Assembly (NCBI RefSeq): GCF_014855515.1
Contig: NZ_JACYFK010000002.1
Span: forward strand, 248,001-312,000
Origin: Euzebyella marina
GTDB taxonomy: Bacteria; Bacteroidota; Bacteroidia; Flavobacteriales; Flavobacteriaceae
Reading direction: 5' to 3'
Length of the DNA: 64,000 nt
In this document: positions 9,521-18,428 of the stretch, one piece after another
Layout: the number at the start of each line of letters is the position of its first letter
How positions within the stretch are numbered: position 1 is the stretch's first letter
Translations under genes and position numbers: made by a program
Notes under the pieces: generated by a model
The model's database searches: none
What the model was told of the DNA's origin: nothing
Seen by the model: the letters and a program-made list of their open reading frames with translations, nothing else

Positions 9521-10846
9521 ATGCGAAAAATGGAATTACACTGGAAGATTCTCATCGGAATGGTTTTGGGAATCCTCTTTGGATTTTTAATGACCAATTT
9601 TGAATGGGGACCTAAATTCATACAAGATTGGATCAACCCTTTCGGTACTATTTTTGTCAAGCTATTGAAGCTTATCGCCATTCCGCTCATCTTGGCATCA
9701 TTGGTTAAGGGTATTTCTGACTTGAAGGATATTTCAAAGTTCAGGAACATCGGTCTAAGAACCATTGCCATATACATCGCTACTACGATTGTTGCCATCA
9801 CTATCGGCCTGTTATTGGTCAATTTGATTAAACCTGGTAACGGTATTTCTGAGGACACCATAGCGCAATTGACCGAAACCTATTCCAATGACAGTGGCGT
9901 TACCTCAAAATTAGAGGAAGCTTCAAGACAAAAAGAAAGTGGACCGCTACAGTTTTTGGAAGATATGGTTCCTGATAATGCTTTTAATGCGCTTGGGGAC
10001 AATAGTTCAATGCTTCAAGTGATATTTTTCACCATATTTCTGGGTATTTCAATGCTTTTAATAGGTGAGAAAAAGGCAAAACCTCTAAAAGATTTTTTCG
10101 ATTCGTTGAACGATGTGGTGCTTAAAATGGTCGATCTGATCATGTTATCGGCACCGATAGCCGTTTTTGCCTTACTATCGAACGTAGTGGTCTCTTCTGG
10201 TGATCCCGACCTGCTTTTGGCCCTTTTAAAATATTCAGGAGTGGTCGTTCTGGGCCTAATTCTGATGATTGTATTCTATAGCTTGGTTGTGGGTACTTTT
10301 ACACGCTACAACCCGTGGACATTTTTGCAAAAAATCAGCCCTGCTCAACTGTTGGCCTTTAGTACCAGCTCCAGTGCGGCGACCTTGCCTGTCACTATGG
10401 AAAGGGTAGAGGAACATATCGGTGTGGATAAGGAAATTTCAAGTTTTGTACTGCCGGTAGGTGCCACCATCAATATGGATGGTACAAGTCTTTATCAAGG
10501 GGTAGCAGCCGTTTTTATTTCGCAGGCACTTGGTTTTGAACTTACATTTAGTGGACAATTGACCATTGTTTTAACTGCTTTGTTGGCATCGATCGGTTCG
10601 GCTGCTGTACCAGGTGCCGGAATGGTCATGTTGGTCATTGTTCTTGAGGCTATCGGCTTTCCTGCCGATAAATTGGCTATAGGTCTTGCCTTGATCTTTG
10701 CGGTCGATAGACCATTGGATATGTTGCGAACCGTTGTGAATATTACGGGGGATGCCACTGTTTCTATGATGGTCGCGAAGTCGGTAGGGCAAACCATCAA
10801 GCCTAAAGTGAAAAATTGGGACGATAACCTTGACGAGGTTCGGTAA
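9521..10846 (+). CDS. Dicarboxylate/amino acid:cation symporter (DAACS/SDF family)
   Basis: 441 residues with about eight membrane segments and two re-entrant loop regions. Family signatures are visible: the serine-rich loop AFSTSSSAATLPVTM (about 285-299), the sodium-site motif NMDGTSLYQGVAAVFI (about 322-337) and IGSAAVPGAGM (second hairpin). Relatives are DctA and GltP, which import C4-dicarboxylates, glutamate or aspartate with Na+ or H+; the substrate is not resolved here. The start is ATG at 9521. It converges with the DUF1206 gene, stops being 5 bases apart. Confidence 0.92.
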   Translation: MRKMELHWKILIGMVLGILFGFLMTNFEWGPKFIQDWINPFGTIFVKLLKLIAIPLILASLVKGISDLKDISKFRNIGLRTIAIYIATTIVAITIGLLLVNLIKPGNGISEDTIAQLTETYSNDSGVTSKLEEASRQKESGPLQFLEDMVPDNAFNALGDNSSMLQVIFFTIFLGISMLLIGEKKAKPLKDFFDSLNDVVLKMVDLIMLSAPIAVFALLSNVVVSSGDPDLLLALLKYSGVVVLGLILMIVFYSLVVGTFTRYNPWTFLQKISPAQLLAFSTSSSAATLPVTMERVEEHIGVDKEISSFVLPVGATINMDGTSLYQGVAAVFISQALGFELTFSGQLTIVLTALLASIGSAAVPGAGMVMLVIVLEAIGFPADKLAIGLALIFAVDRPLDMLRTVVNITGDATVSMMVAKSVGQTIKPKVKNWDDNLDEVR

Positions 10847-10851
10847 TAGTT

Positions 10852-11637
10852 TTAACCATCAAACTGCCGGTAACGCGCCAGAGTGAACATATAAATTCCG
10901 TAACAGATGAGTCCGGCCGCCACGGTTCCCATGAGCCAAGGTCCTGAGGTCGTTTCTTGAAGAAAGGAGAACGCCTCACCGGTACCCTTCATTTCTTCCG
11001 AGCTTGCTCCGGAATAGCTAAGGCCTGCCTTCAGAAAAAAATACGCTACGATAGATGTAAGAATACCTCTGGCAATTAATCCAGCATATCCCGTATTCTT
11101 GATGAGCTTTCTTTTGGTCTCATCCGAAAGGGAACTAATATGAAACTTCTTTAGAAAGTCACCCTTATATGCCTTGATGAATTGGTAAATGCCTTTTCCT
11201 GCCAGAGCAAAACCGATGATGATAAAAGCATAGGTTTTTACTCGGTTACCCAAAAAGCCCAGCGTACCGCCCGAACCTTTTGCCGGCTCGTAAAAAATTT
11301 CAAAAATGGCGAACAGGCCCAGGCCCAAGTAAATGGCGCCACTAATAAAAAAGGAAACTCGTTTCACCATTCCCTTTTTATCAGAACCAATGCCTTCAGG
11401 ATCTCGAATACTCTGTATAAACCGCCAAAAGGCATAACAAATCAAACCTAGCCCCAATAAGGCCAATAATATTTTTCCGAAGGGTTGTTGCTCTAAGAAC
11501 TCGATTACCTGAAACTTTCCTGCTTTTGAGCCGCCTAAATTGAAGGCGGACAAAAGAGCCAATAAACCGGAGAGCGCATATACGGCACCTTTGGCTATAA
11601 AACCTGCAAATGCGGCCTTTTTTATTTTATCATCCAA
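10852..11637 (-). CDS. DUF1206 family membrane protein
   Basis: 261 residues with six hydrophobic helices arranged as three similar pairs, each beginning with a GxxAKGxVY/ARG-like segment (GFIAKGAVYALSG, FFISGAIYLGLG, GLIARGILT). This internal triplication defines DUF1206. It is an inner-membrane protein of unknown function, often near stress genes. It is followed downstream only by the convergent symporter gene. Confidence 0.85.
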   Translation of the reverse strand: MDDKIKKAAFAGFIAKGAVYALSGLLALLSAFNLGGSKAGKFQVIEFLEQQPFGKILLALLGLGLICYAFWRFIQSIRDPEGIGSDKKGMVKRVSFFISGAIYLGLGLFAIFEIFYEPAKGSGGTLGFLGNRVKTYAFIIIGFALAGKGIYQFIKAYKGDFLKKFHISSLSDETKRKLIKNTGYAGLIARGILTSIVAYFFLKAGLSYSGASSEEMKGTGEAFSFLQETTSGPWLMGTVAAGLICYGIYMFTLARYRQFDG

Positions 11638-11725
11638 TTTTTTATGTTTTGAATGACAATATTATTTGATTGAAATAGAGGGTGTTGGCTCTATAAAAAC
11701 AACTTTTAGGCGATTTGAAAATCGA

Positions 11726-12130
11726 CTATAAAAATTTGGCCTTTAGCTCAGGAGTGGGAATCATACATTGGTCTTTTTTACCGTACCAGTTGTATCTATT
11801 ACGCGCTATAAAATCATATACGATATCGCGGATAGGTGAGGGAATCCAAGCGAATACCGATGAAATGCCCTTGTAGCCTGAAAGCTGTTTGCCAATTTCG
11901 AGGGCAGCGGTCGATTTGGTGTAATAGGCCGTACCAGGGTCAATGAGAATTATGGAATCTACCTTTGAGGTATCGATACCACGCTCTTTGGTCAGTTGCT
12001 GGCCAATTTCACTTTGCAAGGCGGCATATCGAAAAACATCTTTTTTATCCCTTTGGATGACAAACTGAACGGCATTGTTGCAAAGATTGCATACCCCGTC
12101 AAAAAGAATGATTTGTTTGTTTTTTTCCAT
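11726..12130 (-). CDS. DCC1-like thiol-disulfide oxidoreductase family protein (DUF393)
   Basis: 134 residues opening with the family signature LFDGVCNLCNNAVQFV, which carries the DxxCxxC motif that names the family, followed by FRYAALQSE. Members adopt a thioredoxin-like fold and are predicted disulfide oxidoreductases, but physiological roles are poorly known. It probably forms its own unit, 88 bases before the DUF1206 gene on the same strand. Confidence 0.88.
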   Translation of the reverse strand: MEKNKQIILFDGVCNLCNNAVQFVIQRDKKDVFRYAALQSEIGQQLTKERGIDTSKVDSIILIDPGTAYYTKSTAALEIGKQLSGYKGISSVFAWIPSPIRDIVYDFIARNRYNWYGKKDQCMIPTPELKAKFL

Positions 12131-12260
12131 GCTGCTATCAAGCGACCTTTTTTAAATTAAGGTTGCGATGCAAAGATATAGTGATTAAAGGTAACTGCTT
12201 AAAAGGGAAAGTGAATTTTAATAACTGATAAGTGATTGAATAAGTTTATGGAAATAATAA

Positions 12261-12295
12261 AGAAATGGGCCGATGGGATTATTCGGCCCATTTCT
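12261..12295 (-). terminator. Terminator hairpin downstream of the hydrolase gene
   Basis: AGAAATGGGCCGA (12261-12273) pairs with TCGGCCCATTTCT (12283-12295), a perfect 13-pair stem with a 9-base loop. The minus-strand transcript continues into a U-rich stretch (TATTATTT). Confidence 0.7.
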
Positions 12296-12305
12296 TAATT
12301 TCGTC

Positions 12306-13250
12306 TTAAGCCTCAATAGGTTCAGAAACTCCCAAGTGTTCTTTGAAGAAAGGTGATAATTGAGCGACGGCTTCGTCCAAATATTCTGGAATGTCATATA
12401 GTTTCATATGATTCGCTCCCTCAACAATATACATTTCTTTATTATCCGATCCGGCACGCTCCATCAGGTCATCACTCATCCACTTAGATTCAGCCGCACT
12501 TCCCGCAACTACAAATAACGGTTGTGTTAGATAGATTTCGGCCATATTAAATGCATCGTAAGTGACCAATTGGGTCAAGCTTCGGGCTGTGCCATAGCCA
12601 GGAGCAGTTGAACATTGCGCTCTGTCAGTATGATAATACTCCCAAGCTTCCTTTAAATCAGTATATGGCGTATCTTCTTTCTTCATTGGAGCCATTGGCA
12701 TTTGAACTACATCATCACCTTTTGCTTCTTGTGAGCGCGCTGTAGCTCCAAATTCAAGCCACTTGATAGCATCTTTCATGTCTTGGTCACCCAGCCATCC
12801 TTTGCTGAACATATGACCGATATTTACAGCACTGACCGTACCAACCGCTTTAATTCTTTTATCGTTGATAGCAGCATTTACCGTATAGCCACCGCCGGCA
12901 CAAATCCCCCAAGCACCAATACGATCACTATCTACATAATCTAAAGTGTTCAAGTAATCAATTGCTGAACTGACATCTTCAGTTCTTACATAAGGATTCT
13001 CTAATTGACGAGGTTCTCCGCCACTTTCACCTTGATAAGAAGCATCTGTGACTATAGTTATAAAACCGTGCTCTGAAAACTTCCTCCCATAAATACCCGC
13101 AGTTTGTTCTTTTACACCACCTCCAGGATGCGTTATTACCAATGCAGGATGTTTTTTATTTTCATCGAAATCATCAGGAAAATTTAGATAAGCGGACATC
13201 ATCAGCCCGTTATTTGTGTTCTTGTAAGAAATTTTTTGTTGTGACATCAT
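12306..13250 (-). CDS. Alpha/beta hydrolase (dienelactone hydrolase/YcjY-like)
   Basis: About 314 residues. The alpha/beta-hydrolase core shows the oxyanion segment THPGGGVKEQ and the nucleophile elbow WGICAGGGYT, where the central residue is Cys rather than Ser, as in dienelactone hydrolases. The C-terminal EGANHMKLYD probably supplies the catalytic His. Several related YcjY-type proteins are annotated only as hydrolases, so the substrate is unknown. The start is taken at the MM pair (13250/13247) because the upstream extension has no clear role. It lies downstream of an AraC-family gene on the same strand, about 110 bases apart, so that regulator may control it. Confidence 0.8.
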   Translation of the reverse strand: MMSQQKISYKNTNNGLMMSAYLNFPDDFDENKKHPALVITHPGGGVKEQTAGIYGRKFSEHGFITIVTDASYQGESGGEPRQLENPYVRTEDVSSAIDYLNTLDYVDSDRIGAWGICAGGGYTVNAAINDKRIKAVGTVSAVNIGHMFSKGWLGDQDMKDAIKWLEFGATARSQEAKGDDVVQMPMAPMKKEDTPYTDLKEAWEYYHTDRAQCSTAPGYGTARSLTQLVTYDAFNMAEIYLTQPLFVVAGSAAESKWMSDDLMERAGSDNKEMYIVEGANHMKLYDIPEYLDEAVAQLSPFFKEHLGVSEPIEA

Positions 13251-13361
13251 ATAGAGTTTTAATATTAATAATGATACGTTTATCAATATTACCCAACAAT
13301 ATGAACTTCTTACTGGACGATTTACTGAAAAAAAAGAAACATTTTACAGATAAGCGGTATT

Positions 13362-14243
13362 CTAGCCGTTGTTAAGAGCTCTTTGCTTTATTCTATACTG
13401 TTTTGGGGTAAGCTGTGTTTGTTTTTTGAATAGTTTGGCAAAATAGTTGGGGTAGTCAAAACCTAATTCAAATGCTATTTCCGAATTAGTAAGTTTGCTT
13501 TCGAGAAGTAGTTTTTTTGCTTCATGCGTAATGTGTTCATGAATAGTTTCAATTGCTGATTTATGGGTGAAAGTTTTTAAAACATCACCCAAATAATTAG
13601 GTGTCAGTTTCATCTTCTCGGCAAAATAGTGTACCGAGGGCACGCCTTTGGTTCTACCGTCATAGTAGTCTCTCAGAAGCTGTTGAAACTCGCTTACTAT
13701 ATAGTTGTACTTTTTTGCTTCTGTAGAAAACTGTCTTTTATAGAAAGATTCTACCAAATTCAGAATTAGATTCACATAGGCCAAAAGTACATCTTGACCT
13801 GTATTTTTATTATTCGCCTTCTGCATCAAATTCTCGTAAAGAAGAACAATCTCCTTCTCTTCCTCCTCATTCAAAAACAAGGCCTCATGGTAGCCGTATT
13901 CGAGAAAGTTTTGAAAAAGGTAACGGTTATCTTCAATTATCTTCTTTGATAATTGTAGATAAAAACCTTCAAATAAATCATCTAACCCCCATTCATAAAG
14001 TTTTCCAGGGCTATTGAAAAATACTGCTGTAATAGGTTTTGGGTCAGTATGGTCAAAGTTTGGGGAGTCGGGATTTATATAATTCGTTTTAAAGGAAATT
14101 CGATAAAAATCAATATAAATCCCATCAGATTTTAGAAGGGTGTTTTCCGGATAGCGCCCAACATCAATATCTTCATCGATTGGCTCATCAACACCAATGA
14201 AATTATTAAATGATTTAAAATCGGTAAATTTTTTCATTTGCAT
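13362..14243 (-). CDS. AraC family transcriptional regulator
   Basis: 293 residues. The N-terminal ~180 residues form a cupin-like sensor region (FYRISFKTNYINP...PGKLYEWG). The C-terminal ~100 residues are a double helix-turn-helix AraC domain: KLTPNYLGDVLKTFT gives the first HTH, SNSEIAFELGFD-like text (TNSEIAFELGFDYPNYFAKLFKKQ) the second, ending with LTPKQYR. In-frame ATGs at 14243 and 14237 are both possible. It lies directly upstream of the alpha/beta hydrolase gene on the same strand and is a plausible regulator of it; the inducer is unknown. Confidence 0.88.
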   Translation of the reverse strand: MQMKKFTDFKSFNNFIGVDEPIDEDIDVGRYPENTLLKSDGIYIDFYRISFKTNYINPDSPNFDHTDPKPITAVFFNSPGKLYEWGLDDLFEGFYLQLSKKIIEDNRYLFQNFLEYGYHEALFLNEEEEKEIVLLYENLMQKANNKNTGQDVLLAYVNLILNLVESFYKRQFSTEAKKYNYIVSEFQQLLRDYYDGRTKGVPSVHYFAEKMKLTPNYLGDVLKTFTHKSAIETIHEHITHEAKKLLLESKLTNSEIAFELGFDYPNYFAKLFKKQTQLTPKQYRIKQRALNNG

Positions 14244-14434
14244 ATGGGAAATTTTTGGGGGCCCTTGCCTCTTGTGAAGTTAATGCTTTTAAAAACTTCT
14301 ATTGGCAACTTATTCTTAGTACTATCTTATAAAACTATGCATTTGATCCAGTTCTTTAAACGTAGAATTGACTAATGTTAAGCTTTTTCCTAAAATTCAC
14401 AAGGCCAAAATACTTTCCGCTATATTTTCGTAAT

Positions 14435-16336
14435 TCATAAATTATTGAGGAAAATCATTAAATCGTGCTCTTTGCCTAGTCCCAATTTCTTTTTTAATCG
14501 GTATTTAGACTTTAAAATACTATCGGGCAAGACATTGAGGGTAGCGGCAATTTCTTTGGTGGTGAGGTTCATGCGTAAAAAGGCTGCCAATCGAATTTCT
14601 TTTTCACTGATGTCGGCATAAATGGTCTTCAGCTTTTGATCAAAATCATTGTGAACTTCAGAGAAATAGGTTTTAAAGACTTCCCAGTCTTTATCGGAAG
14701 CATTCTCCTTTTTTAGCAACATGACCATTCGCCTGAATTCGGTCTTAAACTTGTCCGGTGAGTTTTTTACGTTCTCCAAGTTCTCCATCAACTCTTGAAT
14801 AAAGGTGTTCTTTTGCACTAAATGCAGGGTCTGGCTGGCCAGTTCTTTTTGTTTGTGTTCAATTTCTTGTTGGTAGATGGCTTCCTGTTTTTCACGGGCA
14901 ATCTTATTTCTTTTGATCCGCTGCCGGAACCCGAAATACAACAATCCGGAAATGACAATAAAAGCGACCATTCCACCAGCATATAGGCTTTTCGTCAGTT
15001 TGTCCACTTTCGCCTTTTCATTGAGAACGGCTATTTCTTCTTCTTGAAGTGCCAAAGCCGCCTCTTTCTTTTCGGTTTCGTAAATGGTTTTGAGTTCTGC
15101 GATTTGTTGTGCCTTTCGGTTGGAGTAGAGGCTGTCATTAATAGTGGCATAGCGGTTGAAATTGGCATAAGCACTGCTAGTGTCACCCAAAAGGCTTTGA
15201 ATTTCGGCTTTCGTTTTTAAAGCATCCCGAAGGGTGGGTAAAGCCTTAATTTCATCTGATATGGCGATTACCTCGTTAATGTCTATCAATGCACTTTGAT
15301 ATTCTTTTTGGGCCAACTTTAAGTTGGCCATTTCATGAAGAGCTGCAGTTAAATCGAGTTTAATATCTTCCTTTTTAGCAATTTCAATAGATTCTACCAA
15401 AAGGGATTGGGCCATTTCAAAATCTCCTTCTTTATAGACTAACCTGCCCAAATCCTTTAAAGAGTTCGCCATCATGCTCTGTACGTTCATTTCCCTGGCA
15501 AGTTCTAGAGATTCTTCTACGAAGTTTTTCGCCTTATCGTTATCACCAAGTTTTTCAGCAGCCAGACCGGCTGTGTTTAGTGCATAACTCGAGTATATTT
15601 TATCATCGTTTTCTTTATATATGTCAATTGCTTTGGTGGCATAGGTGAGGCTTGTAGTATAATTTTCCTGCTGAAATTCAATATCTGCTAACTGTTTTAA
15701 GGCGTCGGCCGTTCTAACTTCGTCTCCTTTTTCTTCAAAAAACCTTAGAGCTTTTAGAGTATTTTCCAGGGCAATGAGGTAGTTTCCTTTTTCAAAATAT
15801 ATTCCGCCCAAGACCTCGTATTCAGAACCTCTCAAATCGAAATTACCCAAATCGGAATTATTTCTATTTTCTTCCGTATACATGTCAAGAATGGAACGGG
15901 TTGTCTCTATAGCTTTATCGAAATCTCCTGATTCACGTTGAATGGTCGCAAGGGAATGTAAGGCAAAAATCTGACCCCTGATAGACTTCATTCCTTTGAA
16001 AGCATTTAGCGCCTTATGATGAAAGAAAGACGCGGAGTCATTTTTAGACTGATTGTAATAGTAATTACCAAACTGTAGGTATCCGTTGGCGACCCCTTTC
16101 TCATAGTTAATTTTCTGAGCCAAATCGAATGCCTCACGCGCAAAAAGCAAGGCGCGTTCATTATCCATAAACATCATGCGTTCGTGAATTCGTGATAGTA
16201 CCTGTGCCTTTTCAATATTATCCGGTAGGTCTTTGGCACGTTGGATCAGGCTATCCAACTCTTGTTGCCTATTTTGTGAAAAGCCAGTTGAACAGCAAAG
16301 GCATAAAATAAGGAAGAGATTGATAATCAGTTTCAT
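14435..16336 (-). CDS. Membrane-anchored TPR protein with C-terminal LuxR-like HTH
   Basis: About 633 residues. A signal peptide (MKLIINLFLILCLCCSTGFSQ) fixes the start at the ATG at 16336; upstream in-frame codons have no role. Residues about 30-420 hold roughly nine tetratricopeptide repeats, then a charged coiled coil, a transmembrane helix at about 446-467 (AGGMVAFIVISGLLYFGF), a second cytoplasmic coiled coil, and a C-terminal HTH (ISEKEIRLAAFLRMNLTTKEI...LNVLPDSILKSKYRLKKKL). This layout, with a periplasmic TPR sensor and a cytoplasmic HTH, is a common Bacteroidetes one-component membrane regulator. It is divergent from the cytolysin-like gene and is its most likely regulator (inference). 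Confidence 0.85.
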   Translation of the reverse strand: MKLIINLFLILCLCCSTGFSQNRQQELDSLIQRAKDLPDNIEKAQVLSRIHERMMFMDNERALLFAREAFDLAQKINYEKGVANGYLQFGNYYYNQSKNDSASFFHHKALNAFKGMKSIRGQIFALHSLATIQRESGDFDKAIETTRSILDMYTEENRNNSDLGNFDLRGSEYEVLGGIYFEKGNYLIALENTLKALRFFEEKGDEVRTADALKQLADIEFQQENYTTSLTYATKAIDIYKENDDKIYSSYALNTAGLAAEKLGDNDKAKNFVEESLELAREMNVQSMMANSLKDLGRLVYKEGDFEMAQSLLVESIEIAKKEDIKLDLTAALHEMANLKLAQKEYQSALIDINEVIAISDEIKALPTLRDALKTKAEIQSLLGDTSSAYANFNRYATINDSLYSNRKAQQIAELKTIYETEKKEAALALQEEEIAVLNEKAKVDKLTKSLYAGGMVAFIVISGLLYFGFRQRIKRNKIAREKQEAIYQQEIEHKQKELASQTLHLVQKNTFIQELMENLENVKNSPDKFKTEFRRMVMLLKKENASDKDWEVFKTYFSEVHNDFDQKLKTIYADISEKEIRLAAFLRMNLTTKEIAATLNVLPDSILKSKYRLKKKLGLGKEHDLMIFLNNL

Positions 16337-16640
16337 ATCGGTTGGTTTAAGCATTTGAAAGATAAGGAGAAATGACTCTTGTAAAAAGGGCATGTCCATA
16401 GTCGAAATGCACTTGTCTATGCTCGGTCTATATTTTTTAAAAGATAAATTCTCAGATATTTATTTTTAATATGTTGAAAATCAAATACTTAAATTTTTTT
16501 ATTTAAAGATAAGTAAGTGAAAGTTCGAGATTGTTTTATAACATTTTTGAGCGTCTGTCCATGCTTTGTCCATGTCCGTTTTTATGTTTCGCATTGATTA
16601 TGAGGTAGTTTAGGCTTGTTGAATCCTAAAACCTGATACA
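16337..16640. promoter_or_regulatory. Divergent regulatory region with five GTCYATR half-sites
   Basis: This 304-base gap separates the TPR-HTH regulator from the cytolysin-like gene. Two 20-base repeats, 16414-16433 and 16556-16575, match each other at 16 of 20 positions, and each is a direct repeat of GTCYATR with an 11-base period. An isolated half-site GTCCATA lies at 16394-16400, 21 bases before the first repeat. One repeat sits near each gene, as expected for a shared operator of a factor that binds direct repeats on one helix face. Confidence 0.55.
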
Positions 16641-18206
16641 ATGAAAACAAGACCAATCCATTTAAAACATTTATGTCTGCCATTCGTGCTATTATTTCTA
16701 ATGGGGTGTAGTAAAGACGACACTACCTCAAATGAAGAACCTCAAGGTGAAGAGCCCAAAGAGCAGTTGACCGATGAAGAAGCTTCAAACATCAATGCTT
16801 TTATAAAAGACCTGAATTATGAGCCGACCGACCTTTTAAATGTGCAATCGACCACTGGCATTACTTCTAATGAAGGAAATCCTCAAAAGAACACCAACAG
16901 GGGCTATATTACAGAATGTAAAACGGTGTACCACGATATCAAATCGAATTTTGAAAATGTGGTCATGTTCGATCCCACTTTGGGAGTCATTTATCCGGGC
17001 GCACTGGTTCTGGGTAATCGGGTTTTGCTCGAAGGGGCGCCCCAGCCTCTACAAGTAGAAAAGGCCCCTGTGAAATTGAGGGTTGAACTACCGGGTATTG
17101 GAGATGGTGGAAACCTGACCATCAACGAACCTACTTATCAAAATACCCAAGCTGCAATCGATGATGCTTTGGAATATTGGAATTCGAATATAGCCACGCA
17201 AGGGTATTCTATAGATGCCGATACCTATTTTGAAAAAACCACCGTCTACTCTCGGGAGCAAATGAGCCTTTCGCTAAAGGTTGGCGCCGAATGGGCCACG
17301 GGGTCGTCTTTCGAATCACAATTTGATTATTCGAAGGAAACGGAGAAAAGAGTGGCCGCCTCTTTATATCGACAAGTATACTATGATGTGGTGATGGAAA
17401 CGCCCGATAGCCCAGCTTCGGTATTTGGGAGTAAGGTGACCGCCGAAGGACTGAAATCATTGGTTTCCGAAGATAATCCGCCAGCTTATGTCAGTTCCGT
17501 TCAATATGGTAGGATCATCATGATCCGTATGGAGACCACAGACACAACCACCGAGGTCAATTTAGAAGCTGTTTTGGATTATGCCACCAAAGCGAAAACC
17601 ATTAATGGAGAGGTCAATGCCAATTATGAGAAAGTAATCCGTGAATCTACCTTCAACGTAGTCGCCATTGGAGGAAACGCCAAAGTAGCCACCAAGGTCA
17701 TTACAGGAAACAATCTGGAAGAAGGGGAGGGCGGACTCTATTACGTGATTGAGGAAGGTGCCGAATACAATAGGGAAAACCCTGGTGCGCCCATCGGTTA
17801 CACCGTAAAATATTTAAAGGATAACACCATCGCAAAAATGGGCTACCAAACCGATTATAATATTGAAACCTGCGGAACTTTTGAGTATGACCATGAGAAC
17901 ATTGTTGTTGTCAATGACTCGAACTACGATACCAGGTTCCGATTCATTTATAAAAAGGCAGGAACCAATGACGTGACACAAACAGGGTACTATGCCGTAA
18001 ACAATGATAAAAGGGTCGCCAAAAGTCCGCCAAACGGTGCGCATGATGTTTATGTTCAATTCGACCTGCAAAATGCCCTACTGCAATGGGACCGTATGGG
18101 TGAATTTCACCTTGGTTACCTTTCCAAAGAGAGGGATTTTAAGGTCTACTGTTCCGAAAAAGATTTCTTGGGCTTCTGCAAGACGATTTCAGTAAAAGAG
18201 GATTGA
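16641..18206 (+). CDS. Cholesterol-dependent-cytolysin-like (CDC/CDCL) pore-forming lipoprotein
   Basis: 521 residues. Cys23 in a lipobox (LMGC) followed by SKDD predicts a lipoprotein with a Bacteroidetes surface-export-like signal. The core aligns by eye with thiol-activated cytolysins (perfringolysin O family): GVIYPGALVLGNR (116-127), LRVELPGI (146-153), SREQMSLSLKVGA (204-216), YRQVYYDV (243-250), PPAYVSSVQYGRIIMIRMET (280-299) and FNVVAIGG (338-345), the last carrying the family's Gly-Gly pair. The C-terminal ~110 residues lack the tryptophan-rich undecapeptide (ECTGLAWEWWR) used for cholesterol binding. That fits the CDC-like group of Bacteroidetes, some members of which act in pairs against other bacteria. 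No second CDC-like gene is in the window. Confidence 0.88.
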   Translation: MKTRPIHLKHLCLPFVLLFLMGCSKDDTTSNEEPQGEEPKEQLTDEEASNINAFIKDLNYEPTDLLNVQSTTGITSNEGNPQKNTNRGYITECKTVYHDIKSNFENVVMFDPTLGVIYPGALVLGNRVLLEGAPQPLQVEKAPVKLRVELPGIGDGGNLTINEPTYQNTQAAIDDALEYWNSNIATQGYSIDADTYFEKTTVYSREQMSLSLKVGAEWATGSSFESQFDYSKETEKRVAASLYRQVYYDVVMETPDSPASVFGSKVTAEGLKSLVSEDNPPAYVSSVQYGRIIMIRMETTDTTTEVNLEAVLDYATKAKTINGEVNANYEKVIRESTFNVVAIGGNAKVATKVITGNNLEEGEGGLYYVIEEGAEYNRENPGAPIGYTVKYLKDNTIAKMGYQTDYNIETCGTFEYDHENIVVVNDSNYDTRFRFIYKKAGTNDVTQTGYYAVNNDKRVAKSPPNGAHDVYVQFDLQNALLQWDRMGEFHLGYLSKERDFKVYCSEKDFLGFCKTISVKED

Positions 18207-18380
18207 TCAACCACTTTTCTAAAGAAACCAGGTAAGTGTATGTTCGTGTAATTTTGATGGCCGGCACTATAAGTTGCGATTCAACAACTTGGTGTCGGTC
18301 CATTTTTCAGGTCCACCCTTATTCCATCAATCAAAAAGTTTTTGCTGAGTATTAAGGTAAAAAAACTACTTATGAATGGC

Positions 18381-18405
18381 TAATAGCGCTATTATCGTAT
18401 ACGAT
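18381..18405. repeat. Two adjoining perfect palindromes between converging genes
   Basis: TAATAGCGCTATTA (18381-18394) is directly followed, sharing one base, by ATCGTATACGAT (18394-18405). They lie in the gap between the converging cytolysin-like and mutS2 genes. The second contains the TCGTATACGA core that recurs elsewhere in the window. No clear U tract follows, so a terminator role is not obvious. Confidence 0.5.
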
Positions 18406-18428
18406 TGTCAAAGCCGTATTTTGAAGAG

